Assembly: GCA_001683735.1 (NCBI GenBank)
Contig: LUGG01000013.1
Coordinates: 1,116,001-1,180,000 of the forward strand
DNA length: 64,000 bases
Reading direction: 5' to 3'
DNA from: Grifola frondosa
Taxonomy: Eukaryota > Basidiomycota > Agaricomycetes > Polyporales > Grifolaceae
In this document: positions 1 through 12,717 of the stretch, one piece after another
Position numbering within the stretch: the first letter of the stretch is position 1
Layout of the letters: the number at the start of each line of letters is the position of its first letter
Notes under the pieces: model-generated
The model's database searches: none
What the model was told of the DNA's origin: nothing
The model's input: the letters and a program-made list of their open reading frames with translations, nothing else
Position numbers and translations under genes: made by a program

Positions 1-653
1 CCGGCGCACAGGCGATTGCTGGACGCTTCACCCCGGTTCGTTCACCAACTACATCACCCGCTCCTTCAAGGAGCCGCGTCTCATCGTCGTGACGGACCCG
101 CGAGTGGACCACCAGACGATCCGCGAGGCGTCCTACGTCAACATCCCCGTTATCGCATTCTGCGACACCGACGCGCCCTCAAGTTTGTCGACGTCGCTAT
201 TCCCATCAACAACAAATCCCGCCATTCCATCGGTCTGGCGTGGTGGCTTCTCGCGCGCGAGGTGCTCCGCCTCCGCGGCACCATCCCTCGCACCTCCGAC
301 GGCTGGAATGTTATGGTGGATATGTTCTTCTATACCGCGATCCCGAGGAGGTCGAGAAGCAGCAGCAAGAGGAGGCTCAGGCCAAGGCCGCTGCTGCCGG
401 CGAGCAGGCCGAGGTGGTCCCCAACGAGTGGGATGTCACCTCTGCCCCGCAGGCGGGCGGCATCAACCCTGGGTTGGTCGCCACAGAGGGCGGTAAGTTT
501 CTATCGAATTTGCCTCACAGTCTGTTGTTAATTGTATTATGTAGGTGCTCTCGACTGGTCTGCAGAGCCCACGAATGCTGGCCCTACCGACTGGGCAGCC
601 GAGCCACAGGAACGGGCTGGGGTGCGGAGGCGGCGGCGACGTCGAGCTGGTAG
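1..653 (+). CDS. RPS0: 40S ribosomal protein S0 (uS2/RPSA family), 3' part, frameshifted
   Basis: Small-subunit ribosomal protein of the uS2/laminin-receptor family, which acts in late 40S maturation and translation. The start lies outside the window. Visible are the core motif VTDPRVDHQ, then [31 protein letters not shown], the aromatic [10 protein letters not shown], and an acidic tail with two DW[SA]AEP repeats ending [16 protein letters not shown], typical of fungal S0. One intron (493-544) joins cleanly. The frame changes three times: near 180 (CCCTCAAG, one C short of expectation), near 331 (TATACCGCG) and near 612. A functional S0 cannot be frameshifted, so either the assembly has indel errors or this is a decayed extra copy. 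Family assignment is certain. Confidence 0.9.
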
Positions 654-1005
654 GAGGGTTGTGTCGCGCTGTCATCTATATACGCTATCCTTGGTCTGGC
701 AATGTCGTGACATTTGCTGGAGTTTATGTGCTTGTCATGGTACACCCCATTTTCCCTCACAAAACCTATGTGACGCATATGACCAACATGACATGCTTTT
801 TCAGCTTTGCTTTCTGCAGAGAGTGGTACCGAAAGCAAACATAGCTGTGGAGTCTCTCGGTTCGCGCTGTACACCTATTTCATTGCAATTCAACATGCGT
901 CAGCTATAATTTACACGGTATTTCTTTCGGCATCCGTCGACTACATCTACATCTTTCCAGACTCAAGGCGACCTTCAACGTACCCATGTAACTCAGGATC
1001 AAAGC

Positions 1006-2269
1006 TCACTCCATACTGCCGACATGATCGTCCTCGATGCCCTGCGCCGTAAGTGCAGCATGCATTGCCTCCACCTCGTCCTGGACACGCTCAATAGACT
1101 TGAAGTACTTGACCGTTTTCACATGCAACTCTGTAAAATGCGACTTAATATAGTCAAGAGCATAAGCGCAAGGCCAGCGTACCGGCTGTAGCATCCTCGT
1201 CGACGACAATCAGCGCCCATGGGTGCATTTGCAGGGCAGAGAGCGTCCACTAGACATTACAAATGATTAGCACAATGGCAAAGTTATGAGCCGTGTAAAT
1301 CATGTACGAGATGGTTCACGCCCTCCTCTACGCGAAATCAGCAGAAACTCGTCAGCTCGAAAGGCGGGCGGCTACTCACCAATAGCCTTGCTGAGCGCGA
1401 GCGCCTTGCGCTGGCCGGTGACGACGACAACGACCTCGCGGCTGTCGAGCACGGTCGCAACCCCGACCGTGAGCGCCATCCGCGGCACCGCAGCAATGTC
1501 GTCATTGAAGAAGCGAGCATTTGCGAGGATTGTGTCGTATGCGAGCGTCTTGATGCGCGTGCGCGAAGCCAGCGAGGACCCTGCCAGGGATGGCGGTGTG
1601 AGAGGAGAAGCGTGCGACACGATATATGCGCACCTGGCTCATTAAAGGCGATATGTCCGTCCTCGCCGATGCCGCCAAGGAACAGTTCGATGCCGCCGAA
1701 TGCCTTGATCCGCGCCTCGTACTGGTTGCACTCCTCGATCAGATTCTTCGCGTTGCCGTTGAGGAGTTCACCTGCGAGGCGGGTATCGACTGCAAGGGCT
1801 AAGTTCAGCAAACAGCAAACAACAGGAAGAGATACGCACTGTGGGAGAAGAACTCGCGGAACATGAAGGTGTGGTAGGATTCGGTGTGATCCCGCGGGAG
1901 GCCGACGTACTCGTCCATGTTAAATGTGACTACATTCTTGAAGCTGTGGGGCGATAAGCGGGTGGGACTGTGGTATGGATTGGTACATACGACAGTTTGC
2001 CTTCCTGCACTAGACTGATAAGATGCTTGTATGTAGGGATGGGGGAAGAGCCATAGGGAGGCCGAGGACGAAGGGCTTGTCGGGGGTTGGTGCGAAGTCG
2101 TTGATACTTGGGTCATAGTGAGTATGCGGGAGTCGATTAATAGAAAGACTGCGCACCGTTTGCATATGTAGTCACCAAGTACTCGCCAACGTGAGTCGCG
2201 TTGTCACGGATGATGAGACCTGGTGGGCATGAGCTCGCACCCCTAGAGGGAAGAATGAAACGTACGCAT
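1006..2269 (-). CDS. Glucosamine-6-phosphate deaminase (isomerase)
   Basis: Converts glucosamine-6-phosphate to fructose-6-phosphate and ammonia in the cytosol, feeding amino sugars from chitin into glycolysis. The start [17 protein letters not shown] is made by joining ATGC at 2266-2269 to the next exon over a short intron. Later exons give [14 protein letters not shown] (substrate loop), [18 protein letters not shown] (catalytic core), [56 protein letters not shown] and [14 protein letters not shown]. At least seven introns place these in the order of human GNPDA. Around 2050 the glycine-rich phosphate loop ([14 protein letters not shown]) needs one extra base (CCTATGG), so there is a frameshift, and the junction just upstream is also one base off. 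No operon-like neighbour is seen. Confidence 0.9.
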
Positions 2270-3765
2270 GGTAGGAAGAATGGCGAGGGGCTCAAGGTCT
2301 AGGTTGGAAACAAGGAGGAAAGACACTGCGGGAGTGGACGGGGAGTGGGACGAAGATGGATGACTGCATGATATGTCGAAGATCGAGAATGTGGTTGCAT
2401 GCGAACACAACGATCTCGACCGTCTGCCACCACTTGAGGACAATTCTTGATCCCTCCTATCGATCACGCAGCTTGGTCAGAACGCGAGTACATGCCTCTG
2501 CCGGTGTGCATGTGGTGAAGCCAATCTTTCTCATTGGTTCCGCCGATATGTGAGCATGCTGCTTCGTCGCAACAAGCGACGACGAGCATTCTCCGTCTGA
2601 CACCGCCCTGCTTCATCTGCTCATCATCGGTCCGGACGCCGGTCACGGTGCCTACATCCCTTTCCCGTAGTCGACCTCGACGTGGAACGTTGAACGTTGA
2701 ACGATAGAACTCACCTCGACCCCACGTTAACTTCAGATCTGTCTAAATCTTCAAGCTAACTCCTGAGACAATCGCTTCATGCCATATTGAACCCCATCCC
2801 TACCCTCTGCCTGAACCCTCGACTCAAACTTCCCCGTCCGTCTCTTTATGGACGAAATCCTACTCACCCATTGATATGCGAAGCCTATAATATGCGAGGG
2901 GTAGAACTTCAAGCGAGGCAATGATTCTAAGGACAATGTACTGGCGACATCGGTTCCGATGTGTCCAGGCTATAGAGAGGCGGCTGGAGGTGACTCGTAA
3001 TATCTCTGCGGAGCATTTATGCGAGGGAAAGAGTGATAAAGCTTCAACGTTTCAACGTCAATGAATTATATAGCCTCTGCCTTTTATTGTAACAAATCGA
3101 GTCCCGATTTAGCCTTCTCGATCGATGCAAGGGCCAACGAGCTGGAGAATTGCCATAAAAGGATGGCGTTCGACCAAATTAGGCACACTAGTTAGTATAA
3201 GTGTAATGATACTTTTCCTTTAAAACTCTCATCCAAACAGTCACTCGTTTGAAGCTGGACTTGGAAAAATGTCCTGAACAGATATCTCATAACATTAGCA
3301 ATATACAGATGTAACCTCGACCCATTCTGCAGCGCAGTCAACGCTCAGAGATTCGAAATACGAGCTGCACGAATTTAATAATTCCCGTTTCAACTTCACC
3401 TTACGATATCATAGACATTGTCTCATTAGGCAGCTATCTTGAAGTCTTGAGAAGGAGGTGACTGCCGGACTACGTCCCACCAGCACGTATCAGAGGGATT
3501 CTGGCTCTAGCGAACGGCAACCAAAGAATAACGCACACTTCGGGTTCTATGTAAGGAACGGCATCTTCTTCCTACTACTAGAGGTTCGTTCGGCAAGGCT
3601 AACTTCGGGTAGCACTATTTCTGCTACCTAGGCAATCTGGGTCGTCCAGTCAATTCTTCCTTCGATTCGGAATGTTTCAATAGATAATACTATGTACTCG
3701 TCCTCGGATTCTAGACAGAACTCCCTGATTCAAAAACCCAAATAAATCAACCACGCATGGATGGT
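2270..3765. other. Intergenic, no gene recognised
   Basis: About 1.5 kb between the deaminase start and the 3' end of the homocysteine methyltransferase. Open frames are short and show no family motif. The part next to 2269 presumably holds the deaminase promoter. A small run of GAACGTT repeats sits near 2684-2705. Nothing else stands out. Confidence 0.5.
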
Positions 3766-5064
3766 CTACTCAGAAGAATTCGTACCTGCTACCAACGCAG
3801 CGATCTCCTCAGGACCAGTCTTACAGCAACCCCCTATGACCAGACCCTGCACGCCCTTGATCTACGGCATCTCGCACGGAGGCCCACAGCTTCGTAGCCC
3901 ACCGCCTCCTCTGTATGCTGTCGAGACCAGCTCTGAGTGATAGGATCGTAAACATCACCCCGTTCGGGTACACGACCAGCCACGGCCAGCTTTGCCTTGT
4001 ACTTCTGCAGATGTCGCCACAGCACGCCTAACTCGCGCAGCAGGCGAGGCAGAAATTACATCCGTGCAGTTTTCCCTAAGCCCCATGGGGTGGGCTCCAC
4101 AAAGGCAGCGACGGTATCCTTTATCTCAACATTGTGTTCCAAGGCCGCCGCCACGACCTGCTGAACCGATAGCCTTTCTCCTCCGCGGTTCTTTCTTCTG
4201 GATATCGACCGTCCGGATACACCTGCTGATCCACCACGGCTTCCACCACGGCTTTGATACCTCGGGCGTAGCTAGCTCCCGCTGCAGTGCGCCCACTGCC
4301 CTCCTAATGGCCTTGATCTCTCGAGCGAGCGGAACGGTCTCGAATGCAAGGAAGTCCACAACCTCCCAAATCTCCTTGTCTCCAGCGAAAACGCGCAGCC
4401 TCTCGAGGTGGAACTCCGTCAGCGCATCCACGGCTGCGTGTTCCTTGCTCTCTCTTCCTCCGACTCTCCGAACGCGTTATAGTTCTTCGCAGAAGGACTA
4501 AACCCGCCAGGGCCGTAAGGCGGAGGTGAGAACCCATCAAACTCCTGCGCCGGGGAAAGCGTTGCCCGAAAGGCCCTAGGGACAGTGCGATTCTAATTTG
4601 CGCGGTTTGCGAGCGCTCCGTGCATCATGGTCCATTTCCAGGAAGCGCCGCCGGGCTTCATCTGCTAACCGGACGGACTTCAGCATAATTCGTGTTGCAT
4701 CTTCCCGGGAATAGCCAGCGCGTTCGAACGTGTTGAACGCGCTCTGATACCTGTTCACCGGGAACTAAGCAGTTAGCCGCGCATTGTACAGCGAAACTGG
4801 TTAGCGCACGTAGATGTAAGAATCACATCAGATCCGGCTCGGAGGAACGCCATATGCGCTGAGATGATCACTTCAGGCTCCTCGTCAATGGGTTTCGAGG
4901 ACCAGAGAGGGGTGGAGATGTTTTGTGGAAGAATCCTCCAGAGTTGTGCCCTACAGCAAAAGAGTCTGTGCGTGACGATCTCGAATAGATTGTTTACAGA
5001 CCACCGTCAAGGAAGAGTATCTGTCGCGGTTGAACCGCACTACCAGACTCGGTGTTGCACACAT
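3766..5064 (-). CDS. Homocysteine S-methyltransferase, frameshifted
   Basis: Transfers a methyl group, in this family usually from S-methylmethionine or S-adenosylmethionine, to homocysteine to make methionine in the cytosol. Motifs in order: ILFLDGGL then GTTLE after an intron, VIISAHMAFLRAGSDVILTST, FERAGYSREDATRIM, RIALSLGPFG, EFDGFSPPPYGP, WEVVDFLAFETVPLAREI, KYKAKLAVAGRVPE, and the zinc site VIGGCCKTGPEEIAAL close to the C-terminus. The order and the GGCC zinc ligands fix the family. The reading frame breaks about six times, nearly always where one base is missing from a homopolymer (for example TTCGGGCAACG where GGGG is expected, and AAATTAGA where AAAA is expected). The start at 5064 is the first suitable ATG and is uncertain. 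No fusion is seen. Confidence 0.88.
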
Positions 5065-5378
5065 GATGGTACTTGTTCAAGCCACAAATGGTCACAAACG
5101 TGAACCATACTAGTGCGTCACAATATTTGCATGTTACGATCGGTATATCTAGATGAGATCGGCAAGATCAATGCAGTTCATCTAGCCTAAATCTCACGAA
5201 AACACCACTGGGCTCAAAACAGGAGGATTCAAAGCATACACGGACATAAAGGGATGGCGAAAGACGATCTATTTCACAACTACATTTCCTGCTCGATGAG
5301 AAACTGGGTCTATAGACTTACATCTAAAATGACATGCAGACTATTCAGCATCACGGCAGAAGTCTACAAGAAATCCAC

Positions 5379-7734
5379 TCACCAGCCAGCTCCAGACCGC
5401 TCTACGAAGTTGCGAGGAGGAGGCTCATCATATCTACCATGGCGCTAGGGTCAGGAAACTCAAATACGACAGCGTGTGAGCACGTACGAGGCGCTGAGAA
5501 CTTCTGCCAGGCCAGACTTGAAGTCCATCTCTTCGGGCTTCACGAAGGACGTGCGCATCCATAACCGCGCGCCAATATAGAGGACAGGGAAGAGCATCAG
5601 AGGAAGGTAATTGGTGACAAATACATCCGTGGCCCATTGGCCCTTCAGGAAGACCGACCAGCCGCTGAACTGTATAATGGGGTCCAGCACGGGCATCTAG
5701 TGAGTGTGCGGCGGTCACGAGCAGGTGATGGGAATGCGTACGAAACAAAGGATGAAACACATGATGGCGGCATACCATGCAGCGTACGGCTGCAGCATCG
5801 ACATGTACGGGAGCGTTTTGCGGTCGATGCCCTGCACTTTAAGGCCCTTGTGGAACCGAATGTATATCACGGCAATGCCGAACCAGCTTACCAGCCCCGA
5901 GATGGCTGTCCTACAAGCAGGCAACGCTTCAATATGGCGTGCATTCCAATATCATGAGTGCGCACATGTTACCAAACCTATCAGTTAAGACATCAGGGTC
6001 ACTATGAGCATGTGGGTAGTAGCACGGAGTGCAACACTCACCAGCCGAATACTCTGCCGCTTCCGCTTCCAAGATCCATGTAGGAGAGAAGTCCGAATGA
6101 GGCACATATCATCACTGACACCCAAGGAAGGCCGTGCTTGGTAACTTTCAGGAATATGCTCGGTGCATTTCCATTGGCCGCAAGACCATCTGTGCGAGAG
6201 TAATCAGCGTCTATCGTATGAAGCCGACGGCATGCACCGACAGAGTGCACGGGAACTGCAATACAAATCGCTGTTAGCCGCAGACCAAGCGGAGATTAAC
6301 AAGCAAGCGTTGATGATCTATGGGCATAAAGGGGTGAACCAGTGTGACACCTGCGGCAGAATGAAGGTATACCGAAGGTAAGGCCTTGATACCGGCGTTT
6401 TGAATAGCGATAACGAAGGGCGACGCGGCTGCAGTACCATCTGTCAGGTTCAGTCTTGGGTCCGTGAACGGAACGAGTAGCCCAATAATAGCTACTCCTC
6501 CAATATAAAACAAGAGAAGGCGAACGTAGACGCGGCGAATTGCTTTGGGTATACTTCTACGCGGGTTCTTCACTTCAGCACCGGCAATCTAAAAAAACAA
6601 CGGACGAAGAGGTGAGTGAAAACCGTATCCAACGAAGTGCACGAGACGCACCGCAACAACTTCGGTGCCTATGAAAGAGAAGGCGGCCTGCGTCATGACG
6701 GCCCACCATGCCAGAAAGCGCCCTTTGGCACCCTCGATTTCGTTGAACTGCGCAAAAGGTCCGGGATGTTTCCAGTATCGGAACCCAATGCGATCGTGAT
6801 TTGGGCCTCCACCGAGGTCCAAAACAATGCCAAGAATGATAAGTCCGGTGATCGTAATGACCTTTACGGAGGCAAAGATGAATTCAGCTTCTCCATAGAC
6901 GCCTACGAAGCTCCTTTAGTGGCGGCACAAAAATGTACCTAAGTCGACTCACTGGCTCCAAAGAGGTTGATGGATATCACAATGGCAAGACAGAGAGAAA
7001 TCCACACTGCATTGTTGATAGATCGGTTCCTACATAGGTCTGGGTAAGATATTGTACATCCGCATGGATCAAAGAATACTCACCAATAATTGATCAGAAC
7101 GGCACCAGCGCTTACTTCTGCGGGGAGGATAATGATCCAATTATAGCCTGGAACAATACATGATGAAATCAACAGAACCCCGAGAACATCATCCTTACAA
7201 TATAGCCAGCCAACCGCAAATGACCATGCGGAGTCGACGAACCGTTCTGCAAATGTAATGTGGCCCCCGGGAATAGGAAGAAATGCGGCCATTTCACCCA
7301 ATGAGATCTAGCCGAAAATTTAGTTTTGGTGTAGCACGCTCGGAGGAGAGGTCTGATTCTGACCATGACTGTGTAGCATACGGAACCGACAACGCAATAT
7401 CCAAGGAGCAATCCAACGGGGCCACCATTCCGCAGCCCACTCGCCGTGCCAAGGAAAAGCCCAGTTCCAATAACGCCTTGACAAGAAGTATCTGCAACCG
7501 CGCATGGAAATGATAACAAAGGGATGAGCGTACCACCAATACTGCGAAAAACAACATGAACTCGAGCAGAATATTGTATATGGTCGACTCTCACCTAATC
7601 ATGGCAATGTGCCTGTTTTTCATCTGTCGGAGAAGAGTCCGCTCGCCAAATTCGCTGGGGACATTGGCCTCTGAGTTGGAGTCATCCACAGCCTTGACTT
7701 CCAGAGACACATCCTTCTCCATGAGACGAGCCAT
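5379..7734 (-). CDS. Amino acid permease (APC superfamily, fungal AAT family)
   Basis: Plasma-membrane proton-coupled amino acid transporter with about 12 membrane segments. The N-terminal cytosolic tail MARLMEKDVSLEV runs to MKNRHIAMI. It is followed by SIGGVIGTGLFLGTASGL (first membrane segment), VGSVCYTVMISLGEMAAFLP, ERFVDSAWSFAVGW, WIIILPAEVSAGAVLINYW, FSFIGTEVVAIAGAEVKNPR, INACLLISAWSAANSDLY, SSRALYGLAANGNAPSIF, AISGLVSWFGIAVIYIRFHK and LMLFPVLYIGARLW. Around ten introns splice in frame, including one exon of only about 11 nt near 5980. The C-terminus reads YDEPPPRNFVERSGAGW-stop. One extra T would give the family's usual ERFWSWL, so a single frameshift at the end is possible. Substrate cannot be told from sequence. 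Confidence 0.9.
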
Positions 7735-7792
7735 AGTTAGCGCTACCTAAGGACAGTAGGTGTACACAACTAAGGGAACAAAGTTGCGATGG

Positions 7793-7843
7793 AGGAAAGC
7801 GAACATTTATACGAGATGGAAAGCGAGCATTTATACGCGAGAT
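7793..7843. repeat. Short tandem repeat upstream of the permease
   Basis: Two imperfect copies of GGAAAGCGARCATTTATACG lie about 60-110 bp upstream of the permease start codon. This is a possible regulatory site, but nothing beyond the duplication and its position supports that. Confidence 0.4.
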
Positions 7844-8178
7844 GGGAAGCGCGGCTGATAAGGTGAGTGTACATCCTACCCGGCGTGATCTGGGGATCTC
7901 GGCAGTACTCAGCTACTTGTGTTGGTAAATTTTGACACACATCCTAAATTTGACATAAGAGTGGGAATAATACGCGGAACTGAAAACTCACCAGCTGCAT
8001 TTGCCGATTGCAAGGATAGTTTAAGAGGTCTCAAATATCCGGTATGTCGCGACGACGTTGACGTCTGCGCTAATCCAATGTTAGCTGAGGCAGTTAGGTA
8101 AGGAGAGCAACATGCATTTTTTTTTCACTTCGCTCTGACGATGCAAAGATGGTGGCTTGACAGGTGGAGTGAGGACCT

Positions 8179-9117
8179 CTAGATCAAGATCACCTGATGC
8201 AGAGCGCTGCAGTTAGTGGGGAAAGCATATACCCAACGGTTCTGCGCACCCAGCTTGAAGTCCACAATGTACCGCGGTAGTTCATGATCATGATAAAAAT
8301 TAAACGTCTTATGTTCGTGTTGCAGAAGCTGGGTGACAAAATCAGTTCTAGTCATTGGTCTGCAGGTCTTGAAAGTCACCTTGAAAAGCGCCTCGTTATC
8401 TCATCGTGACCAACCTATGCTACCGATCAACTTTGTTCATATCTTATGACAAAATAACTTTGACATACCTAGTCGAGACGGCCTCTGTCAACGACGTCGG
8501 TAATCGAGACTCTTGTTGCAAAGTAACGCTAGCCTATCTCTGCATGAATTTTCGAAATTCTTATGAGCATTATTTGAAGGATAAAGTTATATGGAAATGT
8601 ACTTACAAGGACGTCGACGGAACAATGCGATAAAGATAAACACTGCAATCGATAGTCTACTGTGCAACATGATAACGCAGGCATACAGTCATACAGTCAC
8701 GATATCTGTAGGAGTCCCAGCACCTGGAACGCTGGTCGACGAGCGTCCAAATGACTGGTCTCCAAATGACTGGTCATATTTTCTTATCCCTCTGCCGGTT
8801 TCATCTGGGGGATCGCGCGCACACGAGACGCAGAAATACGGAGTTTGCTCATCGGAATATAGAGCAACGGAGTCTTCAACTCCGATGGACGCGCAAATCA
8901 GCAGGAAAGGTAGACGTCGCCGCCAATTCTATCATGGTCGGTGTGCACAGTGGCCACACATCGCAACATACAACGTGACGATATTGTTGGAGGCGTTCAG
9001 CTTTAGCCGTCTGTCGGTCCTAACCTGGGGACCTGCCAGAGAGGATAAAATAACTGATTCCGACCCTGCAATGAGGACCGAGCAGAGCAATACAAGTAGC
9101 ATATACATGTACGCCAA
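8179..9117 (-). CDS. Unrecognised multi-exon gene, possibly secreted
   Basis: Not recognised. The 5' frame begins MAYMYMLLVLLCSVLIAGSE, which looks like a signal peptide with cleavage after GSE. Further minus-strand coding stretches follow: one near 8745-8830 with DQSFGDQSFGRSS, encoded by a 15-bp direct repeat, and a last exon from about 8379 to the stop at 8179 with TRTDFVTQLLQHEHKTFNFY and RYIVDFKLGAQNRWVYAFP. Plausible short introns separate them, but I could not join all exons without ambiguity. The start, exon structure and even the unity of the gene are inference. Confidence 0.3.
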
Positions 9118-9228
9118 TGCGCATGGTACCCTTTCTGTGCATATGCAAGGGGCCCATGCTGAAAGTCGATCAGGCCAACAACGAAGAGTGAGCTAAGTAT
9201 CGATAAAATGAGGAGCAGAAACTTACTG

Positions 9229-12200
9229 TCAGATGTGCGTATTGTTCCAAATTGACCTTACCACGAAGTCCGCAGGGTCAGGATGAGAGACTTTCGAGAG
9301 CGCCGCGTTTGGAACAAATTTCACTGGTTCGACGGGTCATGATCAGTGCTACAACAAACTACTCACGTGAGAATGCTTGCCGGTGCGATCGATACCCGGA
9401 ACGAGGTAGAAACCATTCAAAGGGGCACCTGTTTCATTGTCTGCAAAGTAGCCAACAGTGCCTGCAGGGTGGTCGATCCAGGTCCATGGAGCAACACCAC
9501 CTTTAGCGGAAAGAGTGAATGTCAAGTTGTTACCACTGGCCACGGCGATGGCAGGGTCAACAAGATTAGCAACGGAGAGAGGATTCGGAGTGAACTGTGA
9601 AGATGTTCAGCAAAAGATAATCAATCCCAACACACGACGCACGTATTGTTCGTGTGTCACCGTCTTGTTATCTACCACTGCAGTGAGGTTGAGCAACAAC
9701 CATGCGTCCGTTGCGTTCATCCCTGTAGGAAGGATCGTGTCCAGGCCCGTTGCCTGAAATATCACAGAGTTGTTCAGCGTTGGGACGACGAAGTCATGCT
9801 TCGATGAGTTGAGTTCCGTCCCACTCCAGTCATACCAGGTCAGCTGCGCCATGCCGGTCACTGTATCCCACCGATCTGACGTCACAAGAACTTCAAGCGT
9901 CTGGTTGTCCGGTGTCCAGAAAGGATAGACGATAACGGGGGAGTAAATGTTGGTCATCCCGTAGTTGAGCACCTTCCACCGCCCAGAATACTCGATGGAT
10001 GACCAGCTCACACCTTGCCAGATGTCATTGAGCTGCCACACGAGTGCTCCCAGATTGTTCTCGCCTAGTCCCGCACCGCGGCGGTACCACGCGATCTCGG
10101 ATACCATGTTCATCGACTGGAACACCTGTGTGCTAAAGCACCACTGAGCGAACGTCTGGTTAGAGTCGGAAGTGCCGGGTGTCGGGAGCCACAGCTCGAC
10201 AGCCGTAGTCATCTGCCCTTGACCCTGTGGTGCGTTCGGGTTGGGCCAAGCGAGCGATCCGGCAGGCGGGTGGTGGTCCCGGGAAGCGACAACTGTGGAA
10301 TTAAAGGAGAAGTCCTCTGGAGAGGTCAGGACCTCTTCCCAACTGTAGAATGATGGCATCGAGTGGAATCTGAAAAGGAAATACGACAATGAAGGCCAAA
10401 CTTAGGGAACAGTGCATGCATACTAACCCAAATTCATTGACGAATCTGGTCGAAGTGTATCAGCAACATGCAATGTTAGAATTACGTTAATCGACCAACC
10501 TCGAAACTGGATATGTGCTGTAGTTGAAAGCCTGAGACGCATCGTAGTTATATCTTTCTATTGCTCGGCTGTCAAGAGCGTTTCCATTCGAACCAAATCG
10601 TCACATACCACCATTCCCATAAATGAAACCTGGTGTCTTATTGTTGAATCTGATCTCGTACGGAACGAGACTCAAGACGCCGCTCGTAGTTGAGCAGTCG
10701 GTGTATGCCACCTGGAACGGCATTTAGCTCAGATCATTGATATGAATACTTGAATACTCACTGACGATTCTTCTTCGAGTACAATGTCATGCAAAAAGTA
10801 TTGAAACAATGTGACAAACTGCAAGATGACGGATCAACAACAACATACAATCCGACAGTGATAGCATACCTCATCCAGATAGTGCGTCCCGTTCGCCAGA
10901 GTCTGGTTAACGTCAATGACAATTCCCTCGATCTCGTTACCGCCTGCCCACTGGACGTTACTCGGGTGTCGATTGATCCTGCGAACATTCTGGCGCACTT
11001 CAGGGTCGATCGATTCAAGAAGCCAATCATTAATGGGATACAACGCATCCGAGAAGATCAGCTCCGACCATGCGAGGATGCCCAGCTCGTCGCACGCCGA
11101 GTAGAAGTCATAAACACCAGTGATTTCGTCCGAAGGCTGGTAGATACCTCCGCCCCAGACACGCAACTGTAGTTCAATAACAGCGATTAGCAATATAATG
11201 ACACCAAACTATATATTGGTCAAAACAACGAACCATGTTCTGTCCGCTGTTTACTGCGCTCTCAAGTACCCAACGCACTTGGTCCGATGTTATTCGCGCA
11301 TAAAAAGGATCAAACGGAATGATATTCGTCCCCATAGTGTAGAATGCCTTTCCGTTCACTTCGAAGTGCCACTGGTCGCCTGGTGTAATACCGCGAGCTT
11401 GGATGTCCGCCTGCGAGTACGGGGTCTGCACAAGTTGAATCGTGCGGAAGCCGCTACGAGTCGTGAAACTTGCGCTAGGCTCGCCTGCGAGCGCAAGAGT
11501 GATCGTGAAATTGTACAACTTGGGGTGCCGAGGTTATGCGGAAACCATCTTTCTGGTATACTGTCTGGGATGGTGAACCCGGCGCTCACAAAGGTGGAAG
11601 CGTTGGTCGCAGCGGGAATCGGGCCGAGAACAAGGGAGCCCGAGGTAATTTTCAGCTCAGGAATTGAGATTGTAAGTGTTGGGGAGTGAGCAGGGAGCAC
11701 AGAGCGCACAGCCAGGGATACCATTACGAGCCAGTCTGCGGCTTCATTTGGCTTTGATACTGAGGTTTGTCCAATCTTGGAGATTTCAAGAGAAGATTCC
11801 TCTATTAAGACACTGCCAGTGGTAGACGCGAGAAGGGGATACGAGGCCGGAGCGCCATCCGAAGAATCATTTTTTTTGCTGGGTAGCATCACCAGATATG
11901 CGGGTTTAAAGATTCCACTTGGGACGAACGCGGGTCCCTATCAGTGAGAATTGAGACATAGCGTAAGCTCAGGTTCGAGCAGAAAGCTTACCCAATCCCA
12001 ACCAAAATCAGAAGATATCTTTCGGATAAACTGTCGGATACCTGCGTACTCAAACTGCACATAATCAGACGCCAGATGCTTATTCTTTCGGAACGAGAGC
12101 TTACATCGCCGGTGGGAGAGATCTCAGCATCTGGCCGTGATGTCACATTCAACCCGTAGAAGTATGCAGACTCTAAAGCAACGGTCACATTTGTGTCGTG

Positions 12201-12717
12201 ATGAACAGGAGAAGCGATGAGGTGCGAAATGTCGTATACATATTGGCGGAACTGGTTATCAACCCAAGCAACCGGATGGCCTGCTACAGTCTGTGACATC
12301 TCATGAGTAACGGCTTTCATACAGCGAGAATTTCGTACGATATTTGCAATGGTATCGATTCCGTAGAAGACCAGAAACGTAGTCGACACATCAGATGTCT
12401 TTCGTATGAACGGAGATAGGTCTGCCGTGTAAGTCCAACTGTCATTCACAACCCATCTCTCGGTGTAGTCTGTCAATAATGATTATGATTCCGCATATTG
12501 TCTAGTTATAACGAACAGGACAGACCATTGATACCAAGGAGCGGTTCCGTGATGATGCCCGCCTCAGAGATCGAGATGGGCTTGGGAAGGCACTTTAGCA
12601 GGAATCACAATGGTACCATTTTTGTTTCAAGTGTCCAGTCAGGTTGGAGAGGCTGAAAACATCTGCAGAGGCAATGGTGGAAAGAGCTGCGAAGGCCCAG
12701 GATAATAGAGCCTTCAT
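9229..12717 (-). CDS. Beta-mannosidase, glycoside hydrolase family 2 (secreted)
   Basis: Removes terminal beta-1,4-linked mannose from manno-oligosaccharides released from plant mannan. Position 1 starts MKALLSWAFAALSTIASA, a signal peptide. Then come NDYTERWVVNDSWTYTADL, RKISSDFGWDWGPAFVPSG (sugar-binding and sandwich domains), LRVWGGGIYQPSDEITGVYDF, NRHPSNVQWAGGNEIEG with the acid/base glutamate after GGN, RFVNEFGFHSMPSF with the nucleophile glutamate in NEFG, WQLNDIWQGVSW, and a C-terminal beta domain with many N-x-T sites. About a dozen introns. Exon 1 (12,560-12,717) has three frame breaks and another lies at about 11,523 (ACCCCAAG), again mostly short homopolymers. The end ALSKVSHPDPADFVVRS...NNTHI-stop is standard for fungal members. 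Confidence 0.93.
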
